DNA of 64,000 nucleotides from Methanomicrobiales archaeon HGW-Methanomicrobiales-2 (GTDB lineage Archaea; Halobacteriota; Methanomicrobia; Methanomicrobiales; Methanoculleaceae). Positions within the stretch are counted from its first letter, which is position 1. The number at the start of each line of letters is the position of its first letter. The notes beneath the pieces are model-generated. The model had not been told where the DNA came from and made no database searches. It saw only the letters and a program-made list of their open reading frames with translations. A program made the translations under genes and the position numbers. This document shows positions 17,325-25,537 of the stretch, piece after piece. The DNA is taken from the NCBI GenBank assembly GCA_002839645.1, contig PGYL01000008.1:28432-92431 (forward strand). Direction: 5' to 3'.

Positions 17325-18344
17325 ATGAGCACTGACAACCCTCTGTACATACCCCTGAGCAGCAAACCGGTCGGAAGTGGTCTCTTAACGGTGGCCGGCA
17401 AGGAACTTACCGACCACCTGACGAGCCGGACGTTCCTCGTCTTTGCGGTCCTGCTCGTCGTGGTCTGCGTCCTCCCTTTCCAGCAGGGTCTTACCGGATA
17501 CCGGGCAACTCAGGCGGCGTATGCTGCTGGTCCCGTCGTCACCCCATGGGGTGTCGAAGAGTTCGGTAGCAGCCTTCCGAACGCCGCGGACGTTTACGCC
17601 CGCCTCCCCGGAGGACTCTCTACCGTCGGGGCAATCCTTGCGATCGCCATGGGGTTCGATCTCGTCTCGCGGGAGCGGCAGACCGGTTCGCTTAAGTTGC
17701 TCCTCGTCCGGCCGATCTTCCGGGACGAGATCATCACCGGCAAGGCGCTCGGAGGCCTCCTCGCCCTGACGGCGCTCATCGCCGCGGGGCTTGCCGTTTC
17801 GCTGGCAGTCCTTCTCATCGAAGGGATCGTGCCCGGCCCGGACGACCTGGTCTCGATCTCTCTCTTCGGGATCGCAACGGTTGCGTTTCTGGCGTTCTAC
17901 TTCAGTCTCGCCCTGGCGATCTCGACGGTGGTGCCCCGGACCGGGAAGGCATTTTTGTACGCGCTGATCGCGTTCTTCATCTTTTCCGCCCTCGTCCCGA
18001 CCACGGGCGCGGTTGCGAAGGATGTCGTTGCCGGTGCCCACCCTCTGGGCGCGAGCCCCTCCGAACGGGAAGACTACCAGACACGGCTCGCACTGGTGAA
18101 CAGCGTCGCGACGGTCTTCTCACCGCAGTGGAACTACGAACTGGTTGCAAAGAGTGCTCTTGAACCGCGGCTTACCACCTATTCGTTCATTGAGGGTTCC
18201 GTAGTCCTCCTCCCCGACGACGGGACGGCACGCCCGGCGGACGCCCTCGCACGGTTCTGGCAGAACACGCTGGTGCTCTTCATGGCACCGCACGTGCTCT
18301 TTATGCTCGCCTATATGGCGTTCCAGAGGATGGATGTCCGGTGA
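17325..18344 (+). CDS. ABC-2 type permease subunit (first of three)
   Basis: A 339-residue ABC-2 type transporter membrane protein with about six helices. It shares with its two neighbours the opening GKELTDHLTSRTFL, the segment RQTGSLKLLLVRPIFRDEIITGKALGG after the second helix, a large outside loop before the last helix, and a C-terminal YMAFQRMDVR. These features match the NosY-like/ABC-2 group involved in export or membrane protein maturation. No ATP-binding subunit gene lies next to it. It overlaps or abuts the next permease gene. Confidence 0.8.
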   Translation: MSTDNPLYIPLSSKPVGSGLLTVAGKELTDHLTSRTFLVFAVLLVVVCVLPFQQGLTGYRATQAAYAAGPVVTPWGVEEFGSSLPNAADVYARLPGGLSTVGAILAIAMGFDLVSRERQTGSLKLLLVRPIFRDEIITGKALGGLLALTALIAAGLAVSLAVLLIEGIVPGPDDLVSISLFGIATVAFLAFYFSLALAISTVVPRTGKAFLYALIAFFIFSALVPTTGAVAKDVVAGAHPLGASPSEREDYQTRLALVNSVATVFSPQWNYELVAKSALEPRLTTYSFIEGSVVLLPDDGTARPADALARFWQNTLVLFMAPHVLFMLAYMAFQRMDVR

Positions 18345-18351
18345 TGTGCCA

Positions 18352-19374
18352 ATGAAGATCGACCTCTCCCGTGTGGCGATCATCGCACGAAAGGAGTTCG
18401 CCGACCACCTCACCGACCGGACGTTCCTTCTGGTGCTCGCGCTCTTCGGCATCCTGACCTTCCTTGCCCTGGAGCGGGGTCTTGCCAGTTACGAGAGTGC
18501 GCTGCAATGGTATGAGTTTCTTCTGGAGAGGGCGGGGAACGTCGATACCGTGTCGACATCACCGCTCACTACCTCTTCCTCCTTTGTCCTCCCGTCGGTG
18601 CTGTGGATCTTCCTGAGCGTGGGGGATCAGCTCCTCCTCTTCGGGCCGGTTCTCGCGATCGCCACAGGCTTCGACCTCATCTCCGGGGAGCGTTCGACCC
18701 GGTCGCTTCGGATGCTCCTTTCCCGGCCGGTCTATCGCGACGAAGTCATCACCGGCAAGGCCGTGGGCGGCACCGCCGTGCTGGTGCTCGCATCCGTCGT
18801 GCCGTACCTTCTGGCGCTGGGTGCGGTGCTCGTCGCCGGGCTCACTGTTACGCCTTACGATACAGTGATCGTGATGCTCTGCTGGGGCGCCACGGCCCTC
18901 TACCTGCTCGCGTACTTCGGCGTCGCCATCGCGTTCTCCGCGTTCAGCGAAGACGGCGGCCGGGCGCTTGCCTGGGCGATGGCGGTCTTCATCCTCTTCT
19001 CGACGGTTGTGCCCTATGCCGCATCATATGCGGCCGGTTCAGCCGCCGGTTCTCTGCCTGAATGGCCCCTCGATGACACCCTGCCTGACGAGATCCAGCG
19101 GTACCTGGAGGAGCGGAGCGACTACTACGCGACGTATAACTGGGTCAAAAATTCGGTTATGGCCCTCAGCCCCAACGGCAACTATGAGACGATAACAGGG
19201 ATGCTGGTCGATCCCCACCACGGCGGGGACGCGACGACCGGGTCCCTTACGGGAACGCCGGATCTGGCGGAGGCGCTGGGCCAATTCTGGCAGAATATCG
19301 TCGGCCTCGTTGCGTTCCCGGCGATCTTTCTCGCCGTCGCTTACGTGCGGTTCATGCGGCTCGACCTGCGGTAA
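18352..19374 (+). CDS. ABC-2 type permease subunit (second of three)
   Basis: About 340 residues, paralogous to the genes on both sides: ARKEFADHLTDRTFL, RSTRSLRMLLSRPVYRDEVITGKAVGG, C-terminal VRFMRLDLR. I chose the start at 18352 (MKIDLSRVA) because it aligns with the third paralogue; an in-frame ATG at 18334, 3 bp after AGAGGA, would add six residues and overlap the previous stop. It probably forms a homo- or hetero-oligomeric membrane pore with the other two; the ATPase must be encoded elsewhere. Confidence 0.8.
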   Translation: MKIDLSRVAIIARKEFADHLTDRTFLLVLALFGILTFLALERGLASYESALQWYEFLLERAGNVDTVSTSPLTTSSSFVLPSVLWIFLSVGDQLLLFGPVLAIATGFDLISGERSTRSLRMLLSRPVYRDEVITGKAVGGTAVLVLASVVPYLLALGAVLVAGLTVTPYDTVIVMLCWGATALYLLAYFGVAIAFSAFSEDGGRALAWAMAVFILFSTVVPYAASYAAGSAAGSLPEWPLDDTLPDEIQRYLEERSDYYATYNWVKNSVMALSPNGNYETITGMLVDPHHGGDATTGSLTGTPDLAEALGQFWQNIVGLVAFPAIFLAVAYVRFMRLDLR

Positions 19375-19568
19375 CAATCGGATTTGGGATGAAAAATGAC
19401 AACAATCAGGTATTCTCCGGTAATATGCCGGGTTGCCGGGACAACCCGGGCCCTGCCACCTGGGATGGGACATACGGGTGACGGTATCACGGTGTCGACA
19501 GACCCCGTCGGCACGCGGCGGTATAGGGACGTCCTGCCTCCTCTCCCCTCCACCGGGGGTGGCTTCTC

Positions 19569-20615
19569 GTGACTGCAGGTCGCCTGTTCGTGGTGCTGCA
19601 GAAAGAGTTCGTCGACCAGTTGACCGACCGGCGCTTCCTCAGCATATTTGCGCTGTTCCTGATCATCTCCGTGATCGGCGTCCACGATGGAGCGGACCGG
19701 TACAGCGATATGCTTGCGTCGTATGCACAACAGATGCAGTCCGTCTCTTCCTACACTCAGGTTACAGGGTATATGCCCGAAAAGTTATCACCCCTGCTTA
19801 TATTTACGAAGATAGCCGATTACTTCGTGATGTTTGGGGTGTTCCTCGGCATCGCAATGGGATTTGACCTTATATCGAAGGAAAAGGAGACCCGATCGCT
19901 CAAAACCCTCCTTTCCCACCCGGTGTTCAGGGACGAGATTGTGAACGGAAAAGCACTCGGCGGTGCCCTGGTACTGGCGATTGCCCTCGGTGCGACGATC
20001 GCGGTATCGGTCGCAATCCTCCTCATAATGGGCATCGTACCCACCATGGGTGAACTGGGTGCAATCCTGGTGTTCACCGGGATTTCGGCGATATTCGTTC
20101 TGACCTACTTCGCGCTGGCTCTCCTGATGTCCACCGTCGCGCTGGACAGCGGAACCGCCCTCATCTCCACTCTCGTAATCTTTCTGCTCCTCTCCTCGGC
20201 CATACCGATCTTCGGATGGACGGCCGCCGAGATGATTGCCGGACCGCTCCCCGAACAGCCTGCCGGGGCCCAGGGTGCTCTTTACACCTCGATGAATGCC
20301 AATCCGGAGGAGTTCAAGCAGTATGAGCAGGAGATGCAGTCATACTGGGAGAGACGGGCGGCTGCATCGTCCCTGATCTGTCTGCTCTCCCCGAACGTCA
20401 ATTATCAGAAGGCTGCAACGGCTGTCACCAACCCGAGGATCGCCATGACCATGGACAACAATCCCTACTCGTTCACCGAGGGGCCACCGGAGACACAGCC
20501 CGGCCTGGACGAGATTCTCGGCAGGATCTGGGCAAATGTTGTTGCACTCCTGCTTCTACCAACCGTATTTTTTGCAGTTGCGTATGTGAAGTTCATGCGG
20601 ATGGATATCCGATGA
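19569..20615 (+). CDS. ABC-2 type permease subunit (third of three)
   Basis: A 348-residue member of the same family: LQKEFVDQLTDRRFLS at the start, KETRSLKTLLSHPVFRDEIVNGKALGG, C-terminal VKFMRMDIR. The GTG start follows the purine-rich GGGGGTGG. It is separated from the second permease by about 195 bp that hold a 6-bp inverted repeat (GGGTTG/CAACCC) and a TATA-like GCGGTATAGGG, so it may also be transcribed separately. It has slightly lower G+C than the first two. Confidence 0.8.
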   Translation: MTAGRLFVVLQKEFVDQLTDRRFLSIFALFLIISVIGVHDGADRYSDMLASYAQQMQSVSSYTQVTGYMPEKLSPLLIFTKIADYFVMFGVFLGIAMGFDLISKEKETRSLKTLLSHPVFRDEIVNGKALGGALVLAIALGATIAVSVAILLIMGIVPTMGELGAILVFTGISAIFVLTYFALALLMSTVALDSGTALISTLVIFLLLSSAIPIFGWTAAEMIAGPLPEQPAGAQGALYTSMNANPEEFKQYEQEMQSYWERRAAASSLICLLSPNVNYQKAATAVTNPRIAMTMDNNPYSFTEGPPETQPGLDEILGRIWANVVALLLLPTVFFAVAYVKFMRMDIR

Positions 20616-20784
20616 CGGCAGGGACCGACCCCGCCCTGGATACGCGCACGTGTAGCAAGCCTGTAGACGTCTCCGCCTGCAACTGGTATCCAGCTCAGAC
20701 GCTGAAGCACCGCGCTCCGGTACTGCATGAGCCAGGTTTTTTTCCCCGGGCCAGGTACCTCTGGGTGCACGATCGAATCGGTGT

Positions 20785-21309
20785 TTGTCCGAGAATTGGT
20801 ATAAGGAAGAACAACAAAGTCCGTCGGGGATACCGCATGCGGTATCCCGCGGGGTCGGGAAGTTCGATTGGCGTCGTGGCTCCCTGGCATTCCTTCTCAT
20901 CGCAGTGGTCTGTATGGTAGTTACCTTGTTCTGGCCGGGTGGAGAGGTACACGTTATAGACGCCGCAAACGGGCGTATCGTCTTTAGTGAGAACGTCGCC
21001 ACCGGCACCCATCCTCTGGGGCGGGCCTGGATCGACTCGGACCTCAACGAGACGGTTGCTTCTCCCGGCGCGGATATCGTGACCGGGTTCGGCAGGAACA
21101 CGTTTACGGCGACCTGCACCAACCGGAACTATGGGCCCTTTGATCCCGCCCGTGCCTCGTTCACGCTGACTGTCCGGGATGTCGGGGGCAGGCCGTACAG
21201 CGAATCCGTCACCCTGGACCGGGCCGGTACAAAGACCTTATCCGTTTCTTTCGTTGCGGAGGAGGCGGGTGAGGGAGCATTTCGGATCTCTGCGACGAGC
21301 ATTCGGTAG
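20785..21309 (+). CDS. Small single-helix membrane protein, start uncertain
   Basis: The supported part is from about 20860: FDWRRGSLAF, then a membrane helix (LLIAVVCMVVTLFW) and an extracytoplasmic beta-rich domain of about 120 residues ending at SATSIR. The only in-frame start upstream of the helix is a TTG at 20785, which lies before the predicted transcription start (about 20827) and is doubtful. An ATG at 20837 reads RYPAG as in the copy at 15676 but is one base out of frame with the helix. Either a non-standard start is used or a one-base deletion has broken the gene. The family is not recognised. Confidence 0.45.
   Translation: MSENWYKEEQQSPSGIPHAVSRGVGKFDWRRGSLAFLLIAVVCMVVTLFWPGGEVHVIDAANGRIVFSENVATGTHPLGRAWIDSDLNETVASPGADIVTGFGRNTFTATCTNRNYGPFDPARASFTLTVRDVGGRPYSESVTLDRAGTKTLSVSFVAEEAGEGAFRISATSIR
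20798..20878 (+). promoter_or_regulatory. TATA box and 5' palindrome/leader shared with 15674
   Basis: TATA box GGTATAAGG (20798-20806) is followed after about 21 bp by a perfect 20-bp palindrome whose half is GGATACCGCA (20828-20847). Then comes a stretch matching the one after 15692, with TCGATTGGCGTCGTG. In both copies the symmetrical element sits at the predicted 5' end of the mRNA. Confidence 0.45.
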
Positions 21310-21404
21310 GATGGGCAACGACATCGATGGAAGATGCACCGGGCAAAGTGTGCCCTCTCTCGCCCCTGGTCCCAGGGGCATGGGAAAGATGTATTTGGTG
21401 AATC

Positions 21405-21800
21405 ATGGATGATATGAAATCGTTGACCGTCGGCCTCATAATCCTGGCCTTCATAGTCGGAGCCGGGACCGGCTATCTTCTCTCCACGCAGGACACAACG
21501 ACTGCCGGCACATGCCCGGCAGAGATCACGTCCCTCGATGCATTGACCGTGGCGCTTCACGATTCAGAGGTCGTCGAATTGCTGGAGGATAAGAGTATCA
21601 GCACGATCGCGTTCTCAAGAGGCCCCTGTAGCGAGAGAAACATGAACTATACCCAGATCGTCTTCCGTCCTCTGGACCCGGACCCCGACGACCACATGAC
21701 CGCCTCGATGATTATCGTTCAGGTCAACGATTCCTGCATGGTCTATGCTGTTTACGAGACATACCCGTCGTATATTCCTGAAGTTCTCCCGGAGGCCTGA
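21405..21800 (+). CDS. Small membrane-anchored protein, paralogue of the gene at 16833
   Basis: A 131-residue protein with an N-terminal helix (LTVGLIILAFIVGAGTGYLL) and an outside domain nearly collinear with the protein at 16833: CPAEITSLDALTVALHD, ISTIAFSRG, TQIVFRPLDPDPDD, CMVYAVYETYPSYIPE. The two conserved cysteines may form a disulfide outside the cell. This copy has higher G+C than the one at 16833. No known family is recognised. It closes the accessory region. Confidence 0.7.
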   Translation: MDDMKSLTVGLIILAFIVGAGTGYLLSTQDTTTAGTCPAEITSLDALTVALHDSEVVELLEDKSISTIAFSRGPCSERNMNYTQIVFRPLDPDPDDHMTASMIIVQVNDSCMVYAVYETYPSYIPEVLPEA

Positions 21801-21922
21801 GACACATCCGTCCAGATGTTTCGCCGGCGAGCGGTGCAGGCCCGCCGCCTACCCGCACCGCTACGGATCATGGTGCGCTTTTCACGTCACGGCGGGCCGT
21901 CGCGGCGACGGCCGCGCCGCAT

Positions 21923-22054
21923 TCATCCCTCCCCCAGTTCCGCCATGACCTCCTCCAGGGTATAGGCCCTCCCGACCCTGAGATCCTCAAACGACTGTTC
22001 GATCTTCCGGAGCGTCTCCTCATCGAGCGGCTCTTCGTCTATGTCTTTATCGCA
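21923..22054 (-). pseudogene. C-terminal remnant of a short antitoxin-like protein
   Basis: A minus-strand frame with no usable start codon reads LDEETLRKIEQSFEDLRVG, then RAYTLEEVMAELGEG and a stop. This resembles the C-terminal part of small archaeal type II antitoxins, which often end in 'AGR-x-y-LEEV-ELG'. It overlaps the last codons of the R15P isomerase gene. No toxin partner is adjacent. It may be a decayed antitoxin or a small gene with a non-standard start. Confidence 0.3.
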
Positions 22055-22982
22055 GCTCCTCGACCTTCCACCCCAGGTAGTCCCGGATCACCGTGAACGC
22101 GAGTCCCGGCGGGATCGCCCCCTGCTCGGTGACGATCAGGTCGATGTACTCAGCAGGCGTCACGTCGAAGGCCGGGTTCCTGACCCGGACGAACGGGAGC
22201 CTCTCCGCCTCCGCCCGGGGGAGCACCTCATAGGGGTCGCGCTCCTCGATCTCGATCAACTCCCCGAGGATGGTCCTCGGCGCGAACTTGTAGGTCTCCG
22301 CCGCCACGATGACGTTCGTCCGGGCCTCGTGTGCTGCGTGCGCAATCTGGGCGGTCCCGATCTTGTTCACCACCGCGCCGTTCACCGCGATGGCGTCGGC
22401 GCCGACGATGACGAGGTCGACGTCGTTGATGAAGTAGCGGACCGCCGAGTCGACGATATAGTTTGTGCGGATCCCGGCATCGTTTAAGGTCCTGATGGTG
22501 ACAAGCCCCTGGCCCCGGGGCCGGACTTCCGTCGCGTAGACCTCGATCTCCTTGCCCTGCCGGTGTGCCTCGAGGATACACCCGAGCGCCGCCTCGGAGT
22601 TGCAGTGGGTCATGAGAACGTCGCCGTCGGAGATGTGGCGTGCCCCGATTGCCGCTATCCGCTCGACCGCATGCTCCGAGTGGTCGACGAACTCCGCCGC
22701 CCGGGAAAGAACCGCGTCCCGTGCAGCCTCTACCGACTCAAACGAGTCGAGAGCCCGCATCACGCTTCGCACAGCGTTTGGGAGCGAGACAGCGGTCGGA
22801 CGGGTGGCGGTGAGGATATCGGCCGCCCTCTGCATCTCGGTCTTGAACGTCCCCGGGTCGGATACGTCAAGATTCCGGGCATAATCGGCCAGTGCTTCCA
22901 CCGCCGCCCGGGCGATCCTGCCGGCGCCCCGGATCTCCATATTCTTTATGCTTGCTGCCGTCTCACTCAGTACCATAGTCAT
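22047..22982 (-). CDS. Ribose 1,5-bisphosphate isomerase
   Basis: A 311-residue member of the eIF2B-alpha/MtnA family. The archaeal clade converts ribose 1,5-bisphosphate to ribulose 1,5-bisphosphate in the AMP phosphorylase/type III RuBisCO pathway. The catalytic Cys in MTHCNSEA, the catalytic Asp in IVGADAI, and VNKIGTAQIAHAAHE are in their usual places. The length matches archaeal R15P isomerases rather than methylthioribose-1-phosphate isomerase. AMP phosphorylase and RuBisCO are not in the window. It is divergent from the HAD gene across 43 bp. Confidence 0.85.
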   Translation of the reverse strand: MTMVLSETAASIKNMEIRGAGRIARAAVEALADYARNLDVSDPGTFKTEMQRAADILTATRPTAVSLPNAVRSVMRALDSFESVEAARDAVLSRAAEFVDHSEHAVERIAAIGARHISDGDVLMTHCNSEAALGCILEAHRQGKEIEVYATEVRPRGQGLVTIRTLNDAGIRTNYIVDSAVRYFINDVDLVIVGADAIAVNGAVVNKIGTAQIAHAAHEARTNVIVAAETYKFAPRTILGELIEIEERDPYEVLPRAEAERLPFVRVRNPAFDVTPAEYIDLIVTEQGAIPPGLAFTVIRDYLGWKVEELR

Positions 22983-23025
22983 TCATTCAGACGACCACTA
23001 CATAGATTTATTGACGTGAGAACAA

Positions 23026-23868
23026 ATGTCGGTAGCCGTTGTTTTCGATAGTGCAGGCACACTTCTCCGGACCTACCGTGTGGCACGCGATCTCCTCCAC
23101 GATGAGATGCTGACCGAGGTCGAGACCACCACCATCACCTTCGGGGCCGAGGCGAGAGTGCTCGTCGTCCTTCACCTCCATTCGCGGGACGTCATCGAGG
23201 CGCCGGAGGACCAGCTCCTCTCGGAGTTCTTCCTGGAGCGGTCGATAGGCTTCGGGGTGGCCTGTTCGCGGCGGATCATCCCCGCCGAGGAGGTTGCAGA
23301 GATCCTCTACAACGACAGGCATGCCCGTATCGGTGATATGCAGGCCTGTATCCGGCAGGTCTGGAGCTGCTGCAAGAGAGAGTCGATCGTCACCATGAAC
23401 AGCGGCGTGATCTTAAACATGGACCTCGCCCGCATCGAGTTCACGGTGACGACCGGGGGGAGGCCGTTTGACGGTGCGAGAGAGGCCATCAGCGAGCTGC
23501 ACCGGATGGGCGTCCCCGCATACATAGCGTCCGGGGACCGCGTGGCGAAGCTCGAACGAATGGGGGATTACCTCGGCATCCCCAGAGAAAGGGTCTACGG
23601 CGTCGCCACGCCCTCGATGAAGGCCCGGGTCGTGGAAGACCTCAAAGAGCAGTACGACAAAGTTGTTATGGTTGGAGATGCCATCAACGACTTAAACGCC
23701 TTCCGGAAGGCCGATCTCGCGGTACTCACCGAACAGCAGTCTGATCTCAAGCCTGATATACTCTATACCACCGCGGATCGGGTGATCCGGAATGTCAGCG
23801 AGGTGCCCGGTATTGTGGCGGAACTCCTCACGGATACCGCGGAGTCCGGGAAAAGTGCAACAATATAA
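23026..23868 (+). CDS. HAD-family protein, soluble P-type-ATPase-like, beside the Mcr activation genes
   Basis: A 280-residue HAD-superfamily protein. Motif I is FDSAGTLLRT (nucleophile Asp, with Ala-Gly-Thr in place of the common Asp-Gly-Thr). A cap-like region of about 100 residues contains CCKRES. The C-terminal part resembles the phosphorylation domain of P-type ATPases (ASGDR, the Lys in SMKARVVEDL, VGDAINDLNAF). It has no membrane segments. It lies 47 bp before the A2 gene in the same direction, a gene pairing that suggests a role in Mcr activation or metal handling, but this is inference. Confidence 0.75.
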   Translation: MSVAVVFDSAGTLLRTYRVARDLLHDEMLTEVETTTITFGAEARVLVVLHLHSRDVIEAPEDQLLSEFFLERSIGFGVACSRRIIPAEEVAEILYNDRHARIGDMQACIRQVWSCCKRESIVTMNSGVILNMDLARIEFTVTTGGRPFDGAREAISELHRMGVPAYIASGDRVAKLERMGDYLGIPRERVYGVATPSMKARVVEDLKEQYDKVVMVGDAINDLNAFRKADLAVLTEQQSDLKPDILYTTADRVIRNVSEVPGIVAELLTDTAESGKSATI

Positions 23869-23915
23869 ACCCTAATATGATACCACGAGAAGATTAGTTT
23901 AACGAGGAGCTCAAG

Positions 23916-25526
23916 ATGACCCCACTCATTACAGTAAAGGACCTCTGCATGGAGTTCAATGGCTGCGTTGTACTCAAAAATATACATTTTGAAGTAGCAG
24001 AGGGAGAGACGGTCGGTATTATCGGAAGAAGCGGGGCCGGTAAGACTGTTCTTATGCACCTTATGCGGGGTGTGGACCAGCCCCCGACACGCGGTGCGAT
24101 CATCTATCATGTCGTCGCCTGTGAGAAGTGCGAATACATCGGCGTCCCGGGCGAGGCAGGGAAACCCTGTCCTGCCTGTGGAGGCGAACTCAAACCGGTA
24201 GACGTCGATCTCTGGGCCGAAGAGAGCGCGATGATGAAACGGCGGATCATGCGAAGGACCGCCATCATGTTCCAACGGACGTTCGCCCTCTACGGCGATG
24301 ACCGCGTGATCGAGAACATCCTGCGGGCACTCGATGACATCGGCTATCCGGCCGAGAAGGCGGTCAGCAGGGCCGCCGACTTAATCGACCAGGTCCGGCT
24401 CTCTCACCGGATGATGCACATCGCCCGGGACCTCTCCGGCGGCGAGAAGCAGCGGGTGGTGCTCGCCCGACAGCTCGCGAAGAACCCGTTCATGCTCTTT
24501 GCAGACGAGCCGACCGGGACGCTCGACCCGGAGACCGCGACACTCGTTCACCGGATGCTCATCGAGAGCGCGCAGCAGAACGATATGGCAATGGTGATCA
24601 CGTCGCACTTCTCAAGCGTCATCGAGGATGTCGTGGATAGGGCTATTCTCCTTGAAAACGGGGAGATCAAGGAGATCGGGGCCCCGGAGCAGGTCATCCA
24701 CAAGTTCATGGAGAACTACAGCGATGTCGAGCAGCACGAGGCCGGGGAGGTCGGCGAGAAGATCCTGATCGCCCGCGACGTGGTCAAGCGTTACCTCTCG
24801 GTCGACCGGGGCGTCGTCAGGGCGGTCAACGGTGTCTCCTTCGAGGTCGCCGAGCAGGAGATCTTCGGGATCATCGGCAAGAGCGGTGCGGGGAAGACGA
24901 CCCTCTCCCGGATCATATCCGGGATTCTCGAGCCCACCAGCGGCGAGATGAACATCCGGATCGGGGACGACTGGATCGATATGACAAAACCCGGCATCGA
25001 GAACCGCGGCCGGGCAAAGGGCTACATAGGCCTTCTCCACCAGGAGTACGACCTCTACCCGCACAGGACGGTGCTCGACAACCTCACCGATGCCATTGGC
25101 CTTGAGTTCCCCAAGGAACTTGCAATGAGGAAGGCGATCATCACCCTCGGAATGGCCGGGTTTACGCCCGAGAAGAGCCGGGAGATCCTGGAGCGCTACC
25201 CAAGTCAGCTCTCTGAAGGCGAGAAGCACCGGGTGGCGCTGGCCCAGGTCCTCATTCGCGAGCCCCTGTTGGTCGTCCTCGACGAACCGACCGGCACGAT
25301 GGACCCGATCACGAAGATCGACGTGAAACACTCGATCCTCCATGCCCGCGAAGAGATGGACGAGACATTTATCGTGGTCTCGCACGACATGGATTTTGTC
25401 CGAGACATCTGCGATCGCGTGGCCCTCATGCGGGGGGGCAGGATCATCCAGATGGGCCCGACCGAGGAGGTGCTCGCTCACCTCACCGAGGAAGAACGAC
25501 AGGTGATGGGGGCCGGCGCTCCCTGA
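23916..25526 (+). CDS. atwA: Methyl-coenzyme M reductase activation protein A2 (AtwA)
   Basis: ATP-hydrolysing component of the system that reductively activates the nickel of F430 in methyl-CoM reductase. The 536 residues hold two ABC ATPase domains in one chain. First: Walker A GRSGAGKT (37-44), signature LSGGEKQR, Walker B FADEPTG. Second: [17 protein letters not shown] and LDEPTG. A zinc ribbon (Cys 69, 72, 85, 88) is inserted after the first Walker A, a family hallmark. There are no membrane segments. The ATG follows GAGGAG. It leads the operon with the Mmp genes, its known partners in the activation complex. Confidence 0.95.
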   Translation: MTPLITVKDLCMEFNGCVVLKNIHFEVAEGETVGIIGRSGAGKTVLMHLMRGVDQPPTRGAIIYHVVACEKCEYIGVPGEAGKPCPACGGELKPVDVDLWAEESAMMKRRIMRRTAIMFQRTFALYGDDRVIENILRALDDIGYPAEKAVSRAADLIDQVRLSHRMMHIARDLSGGEKQRVVLARQLAKNPFMLFADEPTGTLDPETATLVHRMLIESAQQNDMAMVITSHFSSVIEDVVDRAILLENGEIKEIGAPEQVIHKFMENYSDVEQHEAGEVGEKILIARDVVKRYLSVDRGVVRAVNGVSFEVAEQEIFGIIGKSGAGKTTLSRIISGILEPTSGEMNIRIGDDWIDMTKPGIENRGRAKGYIGLLHQEYDLYPHRTVLDNLTDAIGLEFPKELAMRKAIITLGMAGFTPEKSREILERYPSQLSEGEKHRVALAQVLIREPLLVVLDEPTGTMDPITKIDVKHSILHAREEMDETFIVVSHDMDFVRDICDRVALMRGGRIIQMGPTEEVLAHLTEEERQVMGAGAP

Positions 25527-25537
25527 GGTGTGAAAAG

